This document shows, piece by piece, positions 1 to 8,000 of a stretch of DNA of 10,766 nt. Position numbers and translations under genes: made by a program. The stretch comes from an uncultured Lachnospiraceae bacterium (lineage in GTDB: Bacteria > Bacillota > Clostridia > Lachnospirales > Lachnospiraceae), in assembly GCA_947591115.1 (NCBI GenBank), contig CANQCX010000049.1:1-10766 (forward strand), written 5' to 3'. Below the pieces are notes generated by a model, which did no database searches, was not told the origin of the DNA, and saw only the letters and a program-made list of their open reading frames with translations. The first letter of the stretch is position 1. The number at the start of each line of letters is the position of its first letter.

Positions 1-1412
1 TGCTGCTCTTTTCCGGTACCCAGATCCTTTGCGGATACGTTTACGATACCGTTTGCATCAATGTCAAACGTAACCTCGATCTGCGGTACCCCGCGGCGTG
101 CAGGCGGGATTCCGTCTAAGCGGAACTGACCAAGCGATTTGTTATCCCTTGCAAACTGACGCTCGCCCTGTACAACGTTGATGTCTACTGCCGTCTGGTT
201 ATCCGCAGCGGTAGAGAATACCTGACTCTTCTTGGTCGGAATCGTCGTATTCCGCTCGATCAGTCTGGTTGCAATGCCGCCCATCGTTTCAATGGACAAG
301 GACAGCGGAGTAACATCCAAAAGCAGAATCTCGCCCGCACCGGCGTCGCCAGCCAGCTTTCCGCCCTGAATGGAAGCGCCGATCGCTACGCATTCATCCG
401 GATTTAAGGATTTGCTCGGCTCTTTTCCGGTCAGTTGTCTTACCTTATCCTGTACGGCAGGAATACGGGTGGAACCGCCAACCAGAAGCACCTGACCAAG
501 ATCCGCGTTGGTCAGTCCGGCATCCTTCATAGCGTTCTGTACCGGAACTGCCGTTTTTTCTACCAGATCGTGAGTCAATTCGTCAAATTTCGCTCTTGTC
601 AGATTCATATCAAAATGCTTCGGTCCTTCTGCCGTTGCAGTGATGAACGGAAGGTTGATATTGGTGGTGGTGGCAGAGGACAATTCCTTCTTTGCCTTTT
701 CCGCCGCTTCCTTTAATCTCTGGAGAGCCATTTTGTCCGTAGAAAGATCTACGCCTTCGGCTTTTTTAAATTCGTCGATCATCCACTGGGTAATCTTATT
801 GTCAAAATCATCGCCGCCTAAGTGGGTATCGCCGTTGGTAGACAATACTTCGATAACGCCGTCGCCAATTTCGATGATGGAAACGTCAAACGTACCGCCG
901 CCCAGATCGTATACCATGATCTTCTGCTCTTTTTCGTTGTCCAAGCCATATGCCAGCGCTGCTGCGGTCGGCTCGTTGATGATACGTTTTACGTCCAGAC
1001 CGGCAATCTTTCCTGCATCCTTCGTTGCCTGACGCTGTGCGTCGTTAAAGTAAGCCGGAACGGTAATGACCGCTTCCGTTACTTTTTCGCCCAGATAGCC
1101 TTCCGCATCCGCTTTCAGCTTCTGAAGCACCATTGCGGAAATCTGCTGCGGAGAATACTGCTTGTCGTCAATTGCTTTTTTGTAATCGGTTCCCATGTGA
1201 CGCTTGATAGAAGAAATCGTCTTCTCCGCGTTGGTTACCGCCTGACGCTTTGCCGGTTCTCCAACCAGACGCTCTCCGGTCTTGGTAAATGCAACGACGG
1301 ACGGTGTTGTCCGCGCGCCCTCCTGATTGGCGATAACGGTCGGCTTTCCGCCTTCCATAACCGCTACGCAGCTATTTGTTGTTCCTAAGTCAATTCCAAT
1401 AATTTTGCCCAT
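1..1412 (-). CDS. dnaK: Molecular chaperone DnaK (Hsp70), 3'-truncated by window edge
   Basis: Cytoplasmic ATP-dependent chaperone that binds exposed hydrophobic peptides, working with GrpE and DnaJ. The first 470 residues are present; DnaK is usually about 610-620 residues, so the end of the substrate-binding domain and the lid lie outside the window. Seen in the translation: the N-terminal phosphate loop IGIDLGTTNS (residues 5-14), TVPAYFNDAQR (117-127), the second phosphate motif YDLGGGTFDVS (168-178), the adenosine motif LLVGGSTRIP (309-318), the interdomain linker ILLLD (362-366) and the start of the beta-sandwich domain. The segment between about residues 60 and 95 is short, as in Gram-positive DnaK proteins, which lack an insertion found in proteobacteria. 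The ATG at 1410-1412 follows an AGGAGG with 8-nt spacing. It is the last operon gene in view, 47 nt after grpE. One consensus glycine after the linker is serine here (residue 373). Confidence 0.98.
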   Translation of the reverse strand, partial: MGKIIGIDLGTTNSCVAVMEGGKPTVIANQEGARTTPSVVAFTKTGERLVGEPAKRQAVTNAEKTISSIKRHMGTDYKKAIDDKQYSPQQISAMVLQKLKADAEGYLGEKVTEAVITVPAYFNDAQRQATKDAGKIAGLDVKRIINEPTAAALAYGLDNEKEQKIMVYDLGGGTFDVSIIEIGDGVIEVLSTNGDTHLGGDDFDNKITQWMIDEFKKAEGVDLSTDKMALQRLKEAAEKAKKELSSATTTNINLPFITATAEGPKHFDMNLTRAKFDELTHDLVEKTAVPVQNAMKDAGLTNADLGQVLLVGGSTRIPAVQDKVRQLTGKEPSKSLNPDECVAIGASIQGGKLAGDAGAGEILLLDVTPLSLSIETMGGIATRLIERNTTIPTKKSQVFSTAADNQTAVDINVVQGERQFARDNKSLGQFRLDGIPPARRGVPQIEVTFDIDANGIVNVSAKDLGTGKEQ

Positions 1413-1420
1413 TTTATTTT

Positions 1421-1426
1421 CCTCCT
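1421..1426 (-). promoter_or_regulatory. dnaK ribosome binding site (AGGAGG)
   Basis: A perfect AGGAGG on the minus strand, 8 nt before the dnaK ATG, in the 47-nt grpE-dnaK gap. No separate promoter or hairpin is evident in this gap, so dnaK is probably translated from the common hrcA-grpE-dnaK message. Confidence 0.8.
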
Positions 1427-1459
1427 AATCTTATGGTCTTTGTTTCTGCCATTTATTTG

Positions 1460-2149
1460 TTATTGTACTACAGCTACCATACTGTGGCGTACCACCGTAT
1501 CTTTGTACATATAACCCTTTTGCAGCTCCTGCGCGACAACGCCGGATTCGTATTCCTCGCTTTCCACCTGCATTACCGCATTGTGGTATTCCGGATCAAA
1601 CTCCGTTCCAACCGATTCGATCGCTTTTACGCCGATGTTTTCCAGTTCGGTCATCATCTGCTTGTAGACCTTATCCATTCCGCTTACAAACGCATCCTCC
1701 TTCATGGATTCTTCCACTGCGGAAAGACCGCGCTCAAAATTGTCCACCACTGGAAGGATCTTTTCGATAATGGTACGCGCCCCCATATCAAACATCTGGG
1801 ACTTTTCCTTCTCGCTCCGCTTCCGGAAGTTGTCAAATTCCGCCATCTGCCGTTTCAGCTTATCGTTTAATTCCTCGATCTGCTCATCGCGTTTATCTTT
1901 TTTCTTCTTTTTGAAAAAGCTGTCCTTTTTCTGTTCTTTGCCTTCTTCTGCTCCTTCCTCCGACGGTTCGAAATCTTCCTCCGGCTCCTGCTGCTCGTCG
2001 GTTTCTTCGTATTCCTCGTCCGGTTCTTCCGGAAGCTCTCCGTCAACCACTTCCGCCAAGATGACATCATCCTCATCGTCAATGTCTATCCAATCTTCAT
2101 CCATATCCGCCAAGTCTTCTAAAATTGAATCTTTCTTTTCTTCTGCCAC
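1460..2149 (-). CDS. grpE: GrpE, nucleotide exchange factor of DnaK
   Basis: Cytoplasmic co-chaperone that releases ADP from DnaK and so resets its peptide-binding cycle. With the GTG start chosen here the protein has 229 residues (E. coli GrpE has 197). The extra length is a strongly acidic N-terminus: 36 of the first 70 residues are Asp or Glu. A basic patch with five consecutive lysines follows at about residues 80-84. Residues ~88-140 form the expected long coiled coil (QIEELNDKLKRQMAEFDNFRKR region). The C-terminal beta domain carries the GrpE signature at about 153-228, including GTEFDPEYHNAVM and GYMYKDTVVRHSMVAV. The GTG at 2147-2149 is preferred because an AAAGGTGG lies 7 nt upstream. 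An in-frame TTG at 2191 would overlap the end of hrcA and has no good binding site. The gene begins 22 nt after the hrcA stop and ends 47 nt before dnaK. Confidence 0.95.
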   Translation of the reverse strand: MAEEKKDSILEDLADMDEDWIDIDDEDDVILAEVVDGELPEEPDEEYEETDEQQEPEEDFEPSEEGAEEGKEQKKDSFFKKKKKDKRDEQIEELNDKLKRQMAEFDNFRKRSEKEKSQMFDMGARTIIEKILPVVDNFERGLSAVEESMKEDAFVSGMDKVYKQMMTELENIGVKAIESVGTEFDPEYHNAVMQVESEEYESGVVAQELQKGYMYKDTVVRHSMVAVVQ

Positions 2150-2156
2150 TTTCCTA

Positions 2157-2164
2157 CCACCTTT
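2157..2164 (-). promoter_or_regulatory. grpE ribosome binding site that decides the GTG start
   Basis: AAAGGTGG on the minus strand, one mismatch from AAAGGAGG, sits 7 nt before GTG 2147-2149 and falls in the short hrcA-grpE gap. It supports the 229-residue GrpE over the longer TTG-initiated form. A second AAAGGAG just upstream forms the last codons of hrcA and is too far from the GTG (about 25 nt) to serve it. Confidence 0.65.
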
Positions 2165-2171
2165 CCGGGAT

Positions 2172-3218
2172 TTACTCCTTTGATTTATCAAAAATTCCGT
2201 CTAACTGCTGTTTTAAATTTTTGAGACTGTCCATGACTTTTTCATAATCCATACGCTTTGGTCCGATAATACCTATCGTACCCTTTACTCCTTCGCCCAA
2301 TTCATACGTTGCCGTAACGACGCTGCAGTCTTTCATCGTCTGAACCGGCGCTTCGTTTCCGATATAGACCTGTATGCCGGTTTCTTCATTGGAAAAGGTA
2401 CTGTTGACAAGATTTGCCAGCTCCTCTTTTTCCTCAAACGTGGAAAGCAGGTTCGTAATCTTTTCGGAATCGTTGAGTTCCGGATATTTTAAAATATTGG
2501 TCGTACCGCTTGTATAAATCTGCAGATCCTCGCCTTCGCTCAACGCCTCCGCCAGCGCATCCATGACGTCGCTGACAATGGTGCTGTGGATGCCCGCCTG
2601 TTCCTTTAAACGGGTAATCGTCGCTAGATTGATCTCATGAAGCGAAAGACCGTTTAAACCGGTATTCAAAAGAATATTCAGCTTCAGCAGCGTCTCCGCG
2701 TCCAGCGCATCCTTTACGGTAATGACCTGATTTTTCACGATGTTGCTGTTTAAAACCACCACCGCTAAAATCTGTCCGTCGTCCATCTGGGACAACTGGA
2801 TAAATTTAATCTTATTGTTGTGATAAGAAGGAGCGGTAACCATCGTCGCGTAGTTCGTATTATTTGCCAAAAGCTTTGCGACCTGCTTGAGCACCTGCTC
2901 CATCTTTTCGGTCTTTTCGATAACAAGATCCTTCATCTCCGTAACTTCGCGGTCTTTCTCCCGAATCAGATGGTCTACATAAAAACGGTAGCCTTTATCG
3001 GACGGGATCCTTCCGGCAGAAGTATGCGGCTGCATGATATATCCCAGCTCTTCCAGATCGGACATCTCGTTGCGGATGGTTGCGGAGCTCAGATTCAGAT
3101 CCGTATATTTGGAAATGGTTCTCGAACCGACCGGTTCTCCGGTAGCCAGATAATTGCGGATGATCGCATCCAAAATCTTTATTTTTCGCTCGTCTAATTC
3201 TTCCTTTGGAATCTCCAT
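2172..3218 (-). CDS. hrcA: Heat-inducible transcription repressor HrcA
   Basis: DNA-binding repressor of class I heat-shock genes; it binds CIRCE and depends on GroEL for activity (family knowledge). The chosen ATG gives 348 residues, the usual family size. Residues 1-75 form the winged-helix region, with the characteristic LSSATIRNEMSDLEELGY at 43-60 and HTSAGRIPSDKGYRFYVDHL at 65-84. The rest matches the HrcA dimerisation and GAF-like core, ending in the typical GxIGIIGPKRMDYxKV stretch at about 314-328. The ATG at 3216-3218 has an AAAGGAG 5 nt upstream. A longer in-frame form starting with TTG at 3284 would begin inside the CIRCE operator and is rejected. It is the first gene of the operon and sits directly behind its own operator, so it is expected to be autoregulated. 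Confidence 0.97.
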   Translation of the reverse strand: MEIPKEELDERKIKILDAIIRNYLATGEPVGSRTISKYTDLNLSSATIRNEMSDLEELGYIMQPHTSAGRIPSDKGYRFYVDHLIREKDREVTEMKDLVIEKTEKMEQVLKQVAKLLANNTNYATMVTAPSYHNNKIKFIQLSQMDDGQILAVVVLNSNIVKNQVITVKDALDAETLLKLNILLNTGLNGLSLHEINLATITRLKEQAGIHSTIVSDVMDALAEALSEGEDLQIYTSGTTNILKYPELNDSEKITNLLSTFEEKEELANLVNSTFSNEETGIQVYIGNEAPVQTMKDCSVVTATYELGEGVKGTIGIIGPKRMDYEKVMDSLKNLKQQLDGIFDKSKE

Positions 3219-3223
3219 TCCAT

Positions 3224-3230
3224 CTCCTTT
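3224..3230 (-). promoter_or_regulatory. hrcA ribosome binding site (AAAGGAG)
   Basis: AAAGGAG on the minus strand, 5 nt before the ATG at 3218. It decides between this start and the TTG located 66 nt further upstream inside the operator. Confidence 0.75.
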
Positions 3231-3273
3231 GGACAACTGTCCCTGCGTCTTTTGAAGTGTCCGGCTTTTGTTG

Positions 3274-3300
3274 TTAGCACTCAATGAATCAGAGTGCTAA
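3274..3300 (-). promoter_or_regulatory. CIRCE operator (HrcA binding site)
   Basis: TTAGCACTC, a 9-nt spacer, then GAGTGCTAA: a perfect match to the CIRCE consensus, with both 9-nt arms intact. It lies 16 nt downstream of the predicted -10 box and 55 nt before the hrcA ATG, so it should be in the transcribed leader just after the start point. HrcA bound here would block the hrcA-grpE-dnaK transcript. The element is palindromic; the strand given follows the operon. Confidence 0.98.
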
Positions 3301-3314
3301 TACTGTTCTGTTAC

Positions 3315-3362
3315 TAAAATAGCACCAAGGTATTTCTTTGTCAACACCTTGATGCTATTTTA
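3315..3362 (-). terminator. 17-bp dyad: probable terminator overlapping the hrcA promoter
   Basis: Arms 3315-3331 and 3346-3362 are complementary over 17 positions, with one non-Watson-Crick position that becomes G-U in minus-strand RNA; the loop is 14 nt. The minus-strand RNA would have an A-rich 5' flank, a core of about 10 bp with G-C pairs, and UAUUUU at the 3' foot. This is the form of an intrinsic terminator, starting about 15 nt after the stop of the MutS-like gene. Read on the plus strand the hairpin is followed by a better T run (to 3372), but no plus-strand gene ends here. The -35 box lies in the loop and the -10 box in one arm. An operator role cannot be excluded. Confidence 0.6.
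3316..3344 (-). promoter_or_regulatory. Sigma-A-type promoter of hrcA-grpE-dnaK
   Basis: On the minus strand a perfect -35 TTGACA (3339-3344), a 17-bp spacer, then -10 TATTTT (3316-3321). The predicted start is near 3309, just before CIRCE, the standard arrangement for class I heat-shock operons. No CtsR-type heptad repeat or alternative sigma site was seen. The start point is inferred. Confidence 0.85.
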
Positions 3363-3377
3363 TTGTTTTTTTATAAA

Positions 3378-4976
3378 TTACCTCCCGTTCAGGATGCTTT
3401 CCAGCTCCAAACCGTAACGAGCGGCAATATCTTTTGCATAACTTAATCCGTCCGGCATCGTCCTGCAGATGCGGTAGCTGCGGGTACCGGCTTCTTTATC
3501 CTCCATCATGGCCACCAGATTGTCAATCTTCCCACGATTCATCGGATGGGAATTAAACTGCTCCACTTTGACCGACAGTCCATGGATATGCGTAACGAAA
3601 AATCCGCAGCATCCGATTACGCCCAATCCGGTCAGCACCTCGGAGGCGATATAATCCGCTTCCAGACTGCTGGTGCTGGAAAAAGATTCGTCCATCAGAA
3701 GCATGTCCGTATCGGATAATTCCTTTAATATGCTTCCCAGCCGCGTACATTCGCTCTCCAATCTGCCCAGTCCGTAATTATTTTCATCCGATTCCGGAAA
3801 ATGCGTATAGATTCCGGAAACCGGACTCATATGCGCGCTTTGCGCCGGCACAAACAACCCGAGCTGAAACAGCGCCTGCGCCATTCCGACAGATTTGGCA
3901 AATACCGATTTCCCTCCATGGTTGGGGCCGGTAACGATATAAAAACGGCCGTTTTCATCCTGCCGGTAGGAATTGGACACGATCTTCTGTTCTACGCCCC
4001 ATAGAACGAGAACCGGATTATACACCTGCTCCAATTCGCATATTTTCTCCTGCATTCCGGAAATCTTCGGACGGCACATCGGAAATCCTTTTTCCTGAAT
4101 TTTTTGAATAAAAGCGGTTCCCGCCGTCAAAAAGCGCAGATCGTCGAGAAGCGATACGAAAAACGCCGTATTGATCTTATAATAATTCTGAAGCAGCGGT
4201 TCAAAGTCCCGCAGCGATTTTGTAAAAACCGTACTAAGCGAGGAACGCAGACTGGCATTAAACGTTTTTAAGTCCTCGCCATGCAGTCCTCTGGTCATCG
4301 GATAAAACGAGGACATCAGCGTGTAGCCGTCTTCGGATTTTTTCTTCAGCAGTCGTTCGAGAATGCTTCCTTCATGAAACGGTTTCAGATTTACGGAAAG
4401 AAGTCCCGCTTCCGCAACCTGAAGGTTTTCGTCCAGATTGATCCCGATGGTCACGCTTTTTAAATGTCCGAAATGAACCTCCATCTGCGAAAGCTCCGTA
4501 TCCAGACTCCGGTATTCTTCGCTGTCCGCGATCCCGAGGATTTCTTCCCGAAACCGCTTTAGTCCTTCGGAGCGGACTTCGCAGCCGCGAACGGCATCGG
4601 CAAACAGATTGACGATCTGCTGATACATTTCCAGATAACGTACGGAGCTTAGCGCCGATTCCACAGAGAAATCCACCGTCAGCGCTTTTTTTAGATCGCT
4701 GATATTGTACAGGATCGGAATTGCATCGCAGAAAACTTTATAAAGCTGCGGATGGTTGACCAGATCTTCAAATATCGCAAGACGGTAATCCAGTACCTCC
4801 GGATCGGTTGAAAAAAATTTTTCCAGCGTCAGATCCGAATAGCCGCGATAGCTTCCCTGCGGCAGAATGATCATATCATCCAGCTGCAGGGAATGGACAA
4901 ATTGAAAGTCTTTCATCGGTACTTCTTTTGCCGGATCATACTCCGGCGGATAAATCAATCGGAAATTAGGCTGCAT
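3378..4976 (-). CDS. MutS-family ATPase lacking mismatch-recognition and Smr domains
   Basis: A 532-residue cytoplasmic protein whose C-terminal third is a MutS-type ABC ATPase. Visible motifs: Walker A TGPNHGGKSV (349-358), Walker B DMLLMDESFSSTSS (424-437), an H-loop-like VTHIHGL (461-467), and RTMPDGLSYAKDIAARYGL (505-523), matching the conserved MutS tail. Residues about 50-330 are largely helical and look like the lever/clamp (domain III-IV) region. No N-terminal domain I (mismatch reader) is visible and no C-terminal Smr nuclease, so it is neither a standard MutS (about 850-900 residues) nor MutS2 (about 780). Such short MutS homologues are usually annotated as MutS-related or domain V proteins with unknown substrate. 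The ATG has GAAAGGAG 7 nt upstream. It lies between the giant surface-protein gene and hrcA, on the same strand, with no obvious functional link to either. A DNA-related role is inference. Confidence 0.88.
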   Translation of the reverse strand: MQPNFRLIYPPEYDPAKEVPMKDFQFVHSLQLDDMIILPQGSYRGYSDLTLEKFFSTDPEVLDYRLAIFEDLVNHPQLYKVFCDAIPILYNISDLKKALTVDFSVESALSSVRYLEMYQQIVNLFADAVRGCEVRSEGLKRFREEILGIADSEEYRSLDTELSQMEVHFGHLKSVTIGINLDENLQVAEAGLLSVNLKPFHEGSILERLLKKKSEDGYTLMSSFYPMTRGLHGEDLKTFNASLRSSLSTVFTKSLRDFEPLLQNYYKINTAFFVSLLDDLRFLTAGTAFIQKIQEKGFPMCRPKISGMQEKICELEQVYNPVLVLWGVEQKIVSNSYRQDENGRFYIVTGPNHGGKSVFAKSVGMAQALFQLGLFVPAQSAHMSPVSGIYTHFPESDENNYGLGRLESECTRLGSILKELSDTDMLLMDESFSSTSSLEADYIASEVLTGLGVIGCCGFFVTHIHGLSVKVEQFNSHPMNRGKIDNLVAMMEDKEAGTRSYRICRTMPDGLSYAKDIAARYGLELESILNGR

Positions 4977-4983
4977 GGCGGGA

Positions 4984-4991
4984 CTCCTTTC
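4984..4991 (-). promoter_or_regulatory. Ribosome binding site of the MutS-like gene
   Basis: GAAAGGAG on the minus strand, 7 nt before ATG 4974-4976. It supports the full 532-residue start. Confidence 0.75.
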
Positions 4992-5016
4992 AGTTTGAAA
5001 AATAACCGATATTTTA

Positions 5017-5045
5017 TATATACCACAAGAAGCCGAAGAAACAAA
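5017..5045 (-). promoter_or_regulatory. Weak candidate promoter for the MutS-like gene
   Basis: In the 78-nt gap after the giant gene, the minus strand reads TGG-TATATA (extended -10 form, hexamer 5017-5022), with a poor -35 (TTTGTT or TTGTTT near 5039-5045) at 16-17 bp. No hairpin terminator is apparent in this gap. The MutS-like gene may therefore be read from here, from the upstream gene, or both. The match is marginal. Confidence 0.3.
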
Positions 5046-5054
5046 GGTAATTTT

Positions 5055-8000
5055 CTATTTTATCCTGAACTTTTTACGTCTTCGCCAGATAATTCCTCCG
5101 GATATCACTACTCCTATTCCGCATCCGCTTCCGATTGTTCCATAAAATAATGGTTTATTTGCATAAAACATGATAAAGGTACTCGGAGATACCGTAATTC
5201 CTTCAAATTCGCCCACATAACGATTCGTATTGCCCTGCGCATCCACCGAAGCATCGTTGCATAGAATCTGAACACCCAGATTGATTCCTTCCGGAACGCT
5301 AAAATGAACCTGTCCGCCATTTTCCTTTAAATAAGTATCCAATTCTTCTCCTGACAATTCGAAACGCACGCTTACGTCCTTTCCGTTTTTATCATTCAAT
5401 GGTTTTCCATCAGAATCTGTGACCAGTACGCGGACACTTTGAAGTTTTCCTCCGTCATCTGTCGGCATCGCCGTTACGTTCTGCTCCTCTTCCTGATAAC
5501 GTCCATTGTTCTCGATTCCGCTCACAATAACACTTGGAGGTGTTTTATCCACAGTAAAGGACAACGCCGCATCTTTAATATCGCTATAGGCAGTACGGTA
5601 TTCGGTTTGATTGATTTTAGTCTGGTCTTCCGATTCAATAACGATATTGTTTTTTCCTTCCTCTTCAAAAAGCTCTTTTCGGATGGTATAGGTATATTGA
5701 TACCATGCTCCGTTTCCACCGGAAGTTTCTACCGAATAATCCTCGTTCTCGGTCAATGTATTGCCGTTTAGTACAACCTCATAGGAATTCAGCGGATCCA
5801 CATCCACTTCAAAAATCTGCAGATCTTCATCTACTGATTGTACATAATAATGGTTAATCACACTCTGCGTATAACCATTGTCTTCGATCCAGAAAACAGA
5901 GCCGTCACGATTTACCGAAAAAGCAATAATTTCATCCTCAACTGTTCTGGATTCCTGAACAGCATTTCCATTTTCATCCAGAAAATCTACCGTATCAAAA
6001 GTATTTCCCGCACGATCAGACGCTAAACAGGTAAGAGAATACATACCGTCATTTTCCAAATTTGCAATACTAAACCTTGTTCCATTTGCAATCTCATCAA
6101 CTTCCCAGCTAATCTCTTTCGATACATAGCGGCTGCCTTCTTTTGCAATGCATTTTAAGCTTGGTTGAAACTCTTCCAGATTTCCCTGCTCATCTACGCA
6201 GTCAATGGTCAGACCGATGCTGCCGGACTCATTGTGGGCAGAATGATTATTGATTCCGCGCACAACAATCGACGGTGCAGTCTGATCTACATAAAATGTC
6301 TGCGTTTCCAAATCCTCTGCTTCATTTCCCGCCTTATCCGTATATGCCATGCTCCACGTATAAAGTGCATCCGCGTCAAACAAAACCGTTGCCTGATGTA
6401 CGTCTCCGGTACTGCTCCATGCGCTAAGCTCCGGTCCCAGAACTGCGTTTCCATTCCCTTCTGCGTCCATCGTTAATGTTACCCTGCCAGCATCAAAGTT
6501 ATGCTCCCGCACCGTAACAGTGGCCATACGGCTCTCCTTGTAATAATTTTCATTTAAGAAGTCATTGTTATCATAAGCGACTTCAATCAGCGGCGCTGTA
6601 GTATCCACCGTAAATGCATTCGGCGAAAGCGCTTCTCCGAAATCGGTTCCTGCATCCGGATTTCCGGCTTTGTCCACATAAGCAATTTCAAATGTATAAT
6701 CCCCGTCTTCTGTATACGCGATTGTAGCGGTATGCAACGTATTGTCGCCGTTTCCGCTGCCTGACAAACTCGTCCATTCGGAAATGGCAGGAATATATCC
6801 ATCGGTATTTGTAACCGTTACCTTTACCTGCTCCGGATCAAAATTGCGTTCCCGTATCTGAATGGTTGCAAGACGCGGAGTCTTAAAATATACACTCTCA
6901 TTAAAAGAGGTATCGCCGTCATTATTGTCGTAAGAAACCGATATGGATGGCGCAGTCGTATCAATCTGTATCCATTGTGAAGAAGTATAGGTATTTCCCG
7001 CATTATCTGTAACCGTTACCCGAATCTCCACACGATTGCTGTTATTCGATCTATCTACCAGAATATTTCTTTGTATATTCTGAACCAAACGATCCACTGA
7101 CGGATTCTCATCCTGAAATGCATAGAGGTTTCCGCCTGCTGTTCGTGTTCCCATGTTGTAAATTGCATAATCCACACTTTGAATGCCGGAAAACACACCG
7201 CTTCTGGATGGATCCTGCACATAAACGGAAGCGGTTACCGTATCTCTGTAAACATTTTCCGCTGCCGGCGGCGTTGTTATTGTAATAGCCGGAGCTACAT
7301 TATCTGCAATGACGCCGTTTGTTCCAATATAGGAGATATTTCCGGCATAGTCTTCCATCCGCACATATACCTGAAATTTATCACTTGGATCTGCTTGGAA
7401 CAATTCCAGCTTTGTTAGGTCTTTCCCTTTTAGATCGACCTCTTTCCATTCTGAATCCGGAATTGCCGCAATTGTTTCCTGTGTCAGGATATTGTCTTCC
7501 GAGGTTTTATAATACCGCACGCTTGCAAGCGGACTAACAGTGTCCTCAGCACTTCCGGAAACATATACCGTTGCATTGGAAAATAATCCAACGATCAGTC
7601 CGTTTTCCGCTTCGCTCCTGTCGGAAAAAATTACAGTTTGATCCGCAGTGATGCTTCCCGTTGGAGCGCTGTAATCAATCGTGAAATTCTTCGGCACAAT
7701 GTTTTCCCCGATTTCTGCTGCACCGCTCTTTCGCATTGCTTCATCCGTATAAACATAATCAACCGAATAATTCGCCTCCTGATAAAAGGTAACTTTTGCC
7801 ATATGCTTCGTTTCATCCATAGGATCATCCGTCCAATTGCTCATGCTTACAAGATTGGAAATATTCCCATCCTGAACCGGATTTTCTTTTGCATCTACTG
7901 CCGTAATCGTACTTAAAATAAAATCTGCTGCCTTTTCTTCATTGAAATTACGTTCTGTAATCGTAATCGTTGCAGTTCTTGAATTCCTAAAATATCCCCT

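Noticed and set aside
435..1388. Plus-strand open frames opposite dnaK (up to 188 codons)
   Set aside because: They are antisense to a perfectly conserved DnaK frame, have no ribosome binding sites of note and resemble no family.
1704..2183. Plus-strand 159-codon serine-rich frame opposite grpE
   Set aside because: The serine richness is the reverse-strand reading of the Glu/Asp codons in the GrpE acidic region; an artefact of composition.
2150..2191. Longer GrpE starting at TTG 2191
   Set aside because: It would overlap hrcA by 20 nt, has no suitable binding site, and adds a basic stretch unlike GrpE; the GTG at 2149 has a good AAAGGTGG.
3219..3284. Longer HrcA starting at TTG 3284
   Set aside because: The start would lie inside CIRCE; the ATG at 3218 has a strong binding site and gives the family's usual length.
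3300..3372. CtsR operator or alternative sigma factor site upstream of hrcA
   Set aside because: No GGTCAAA heptad repeat was found; the promoter is a plain TTGACA/TATTTT pair with 17-bp spacing.
3315..3372. Terminator for a plus-strand gene (hairpin followed by T run)
   Set aside because: No plausible plus-strand gene ends nearby, so only the minus-strand role is kept as likely.
5100..5200. LPXTG sortase signal at the end of the surface protein
   Set aside because: No L-P-x-T-G or close variant is present before the hydrophobic segment.
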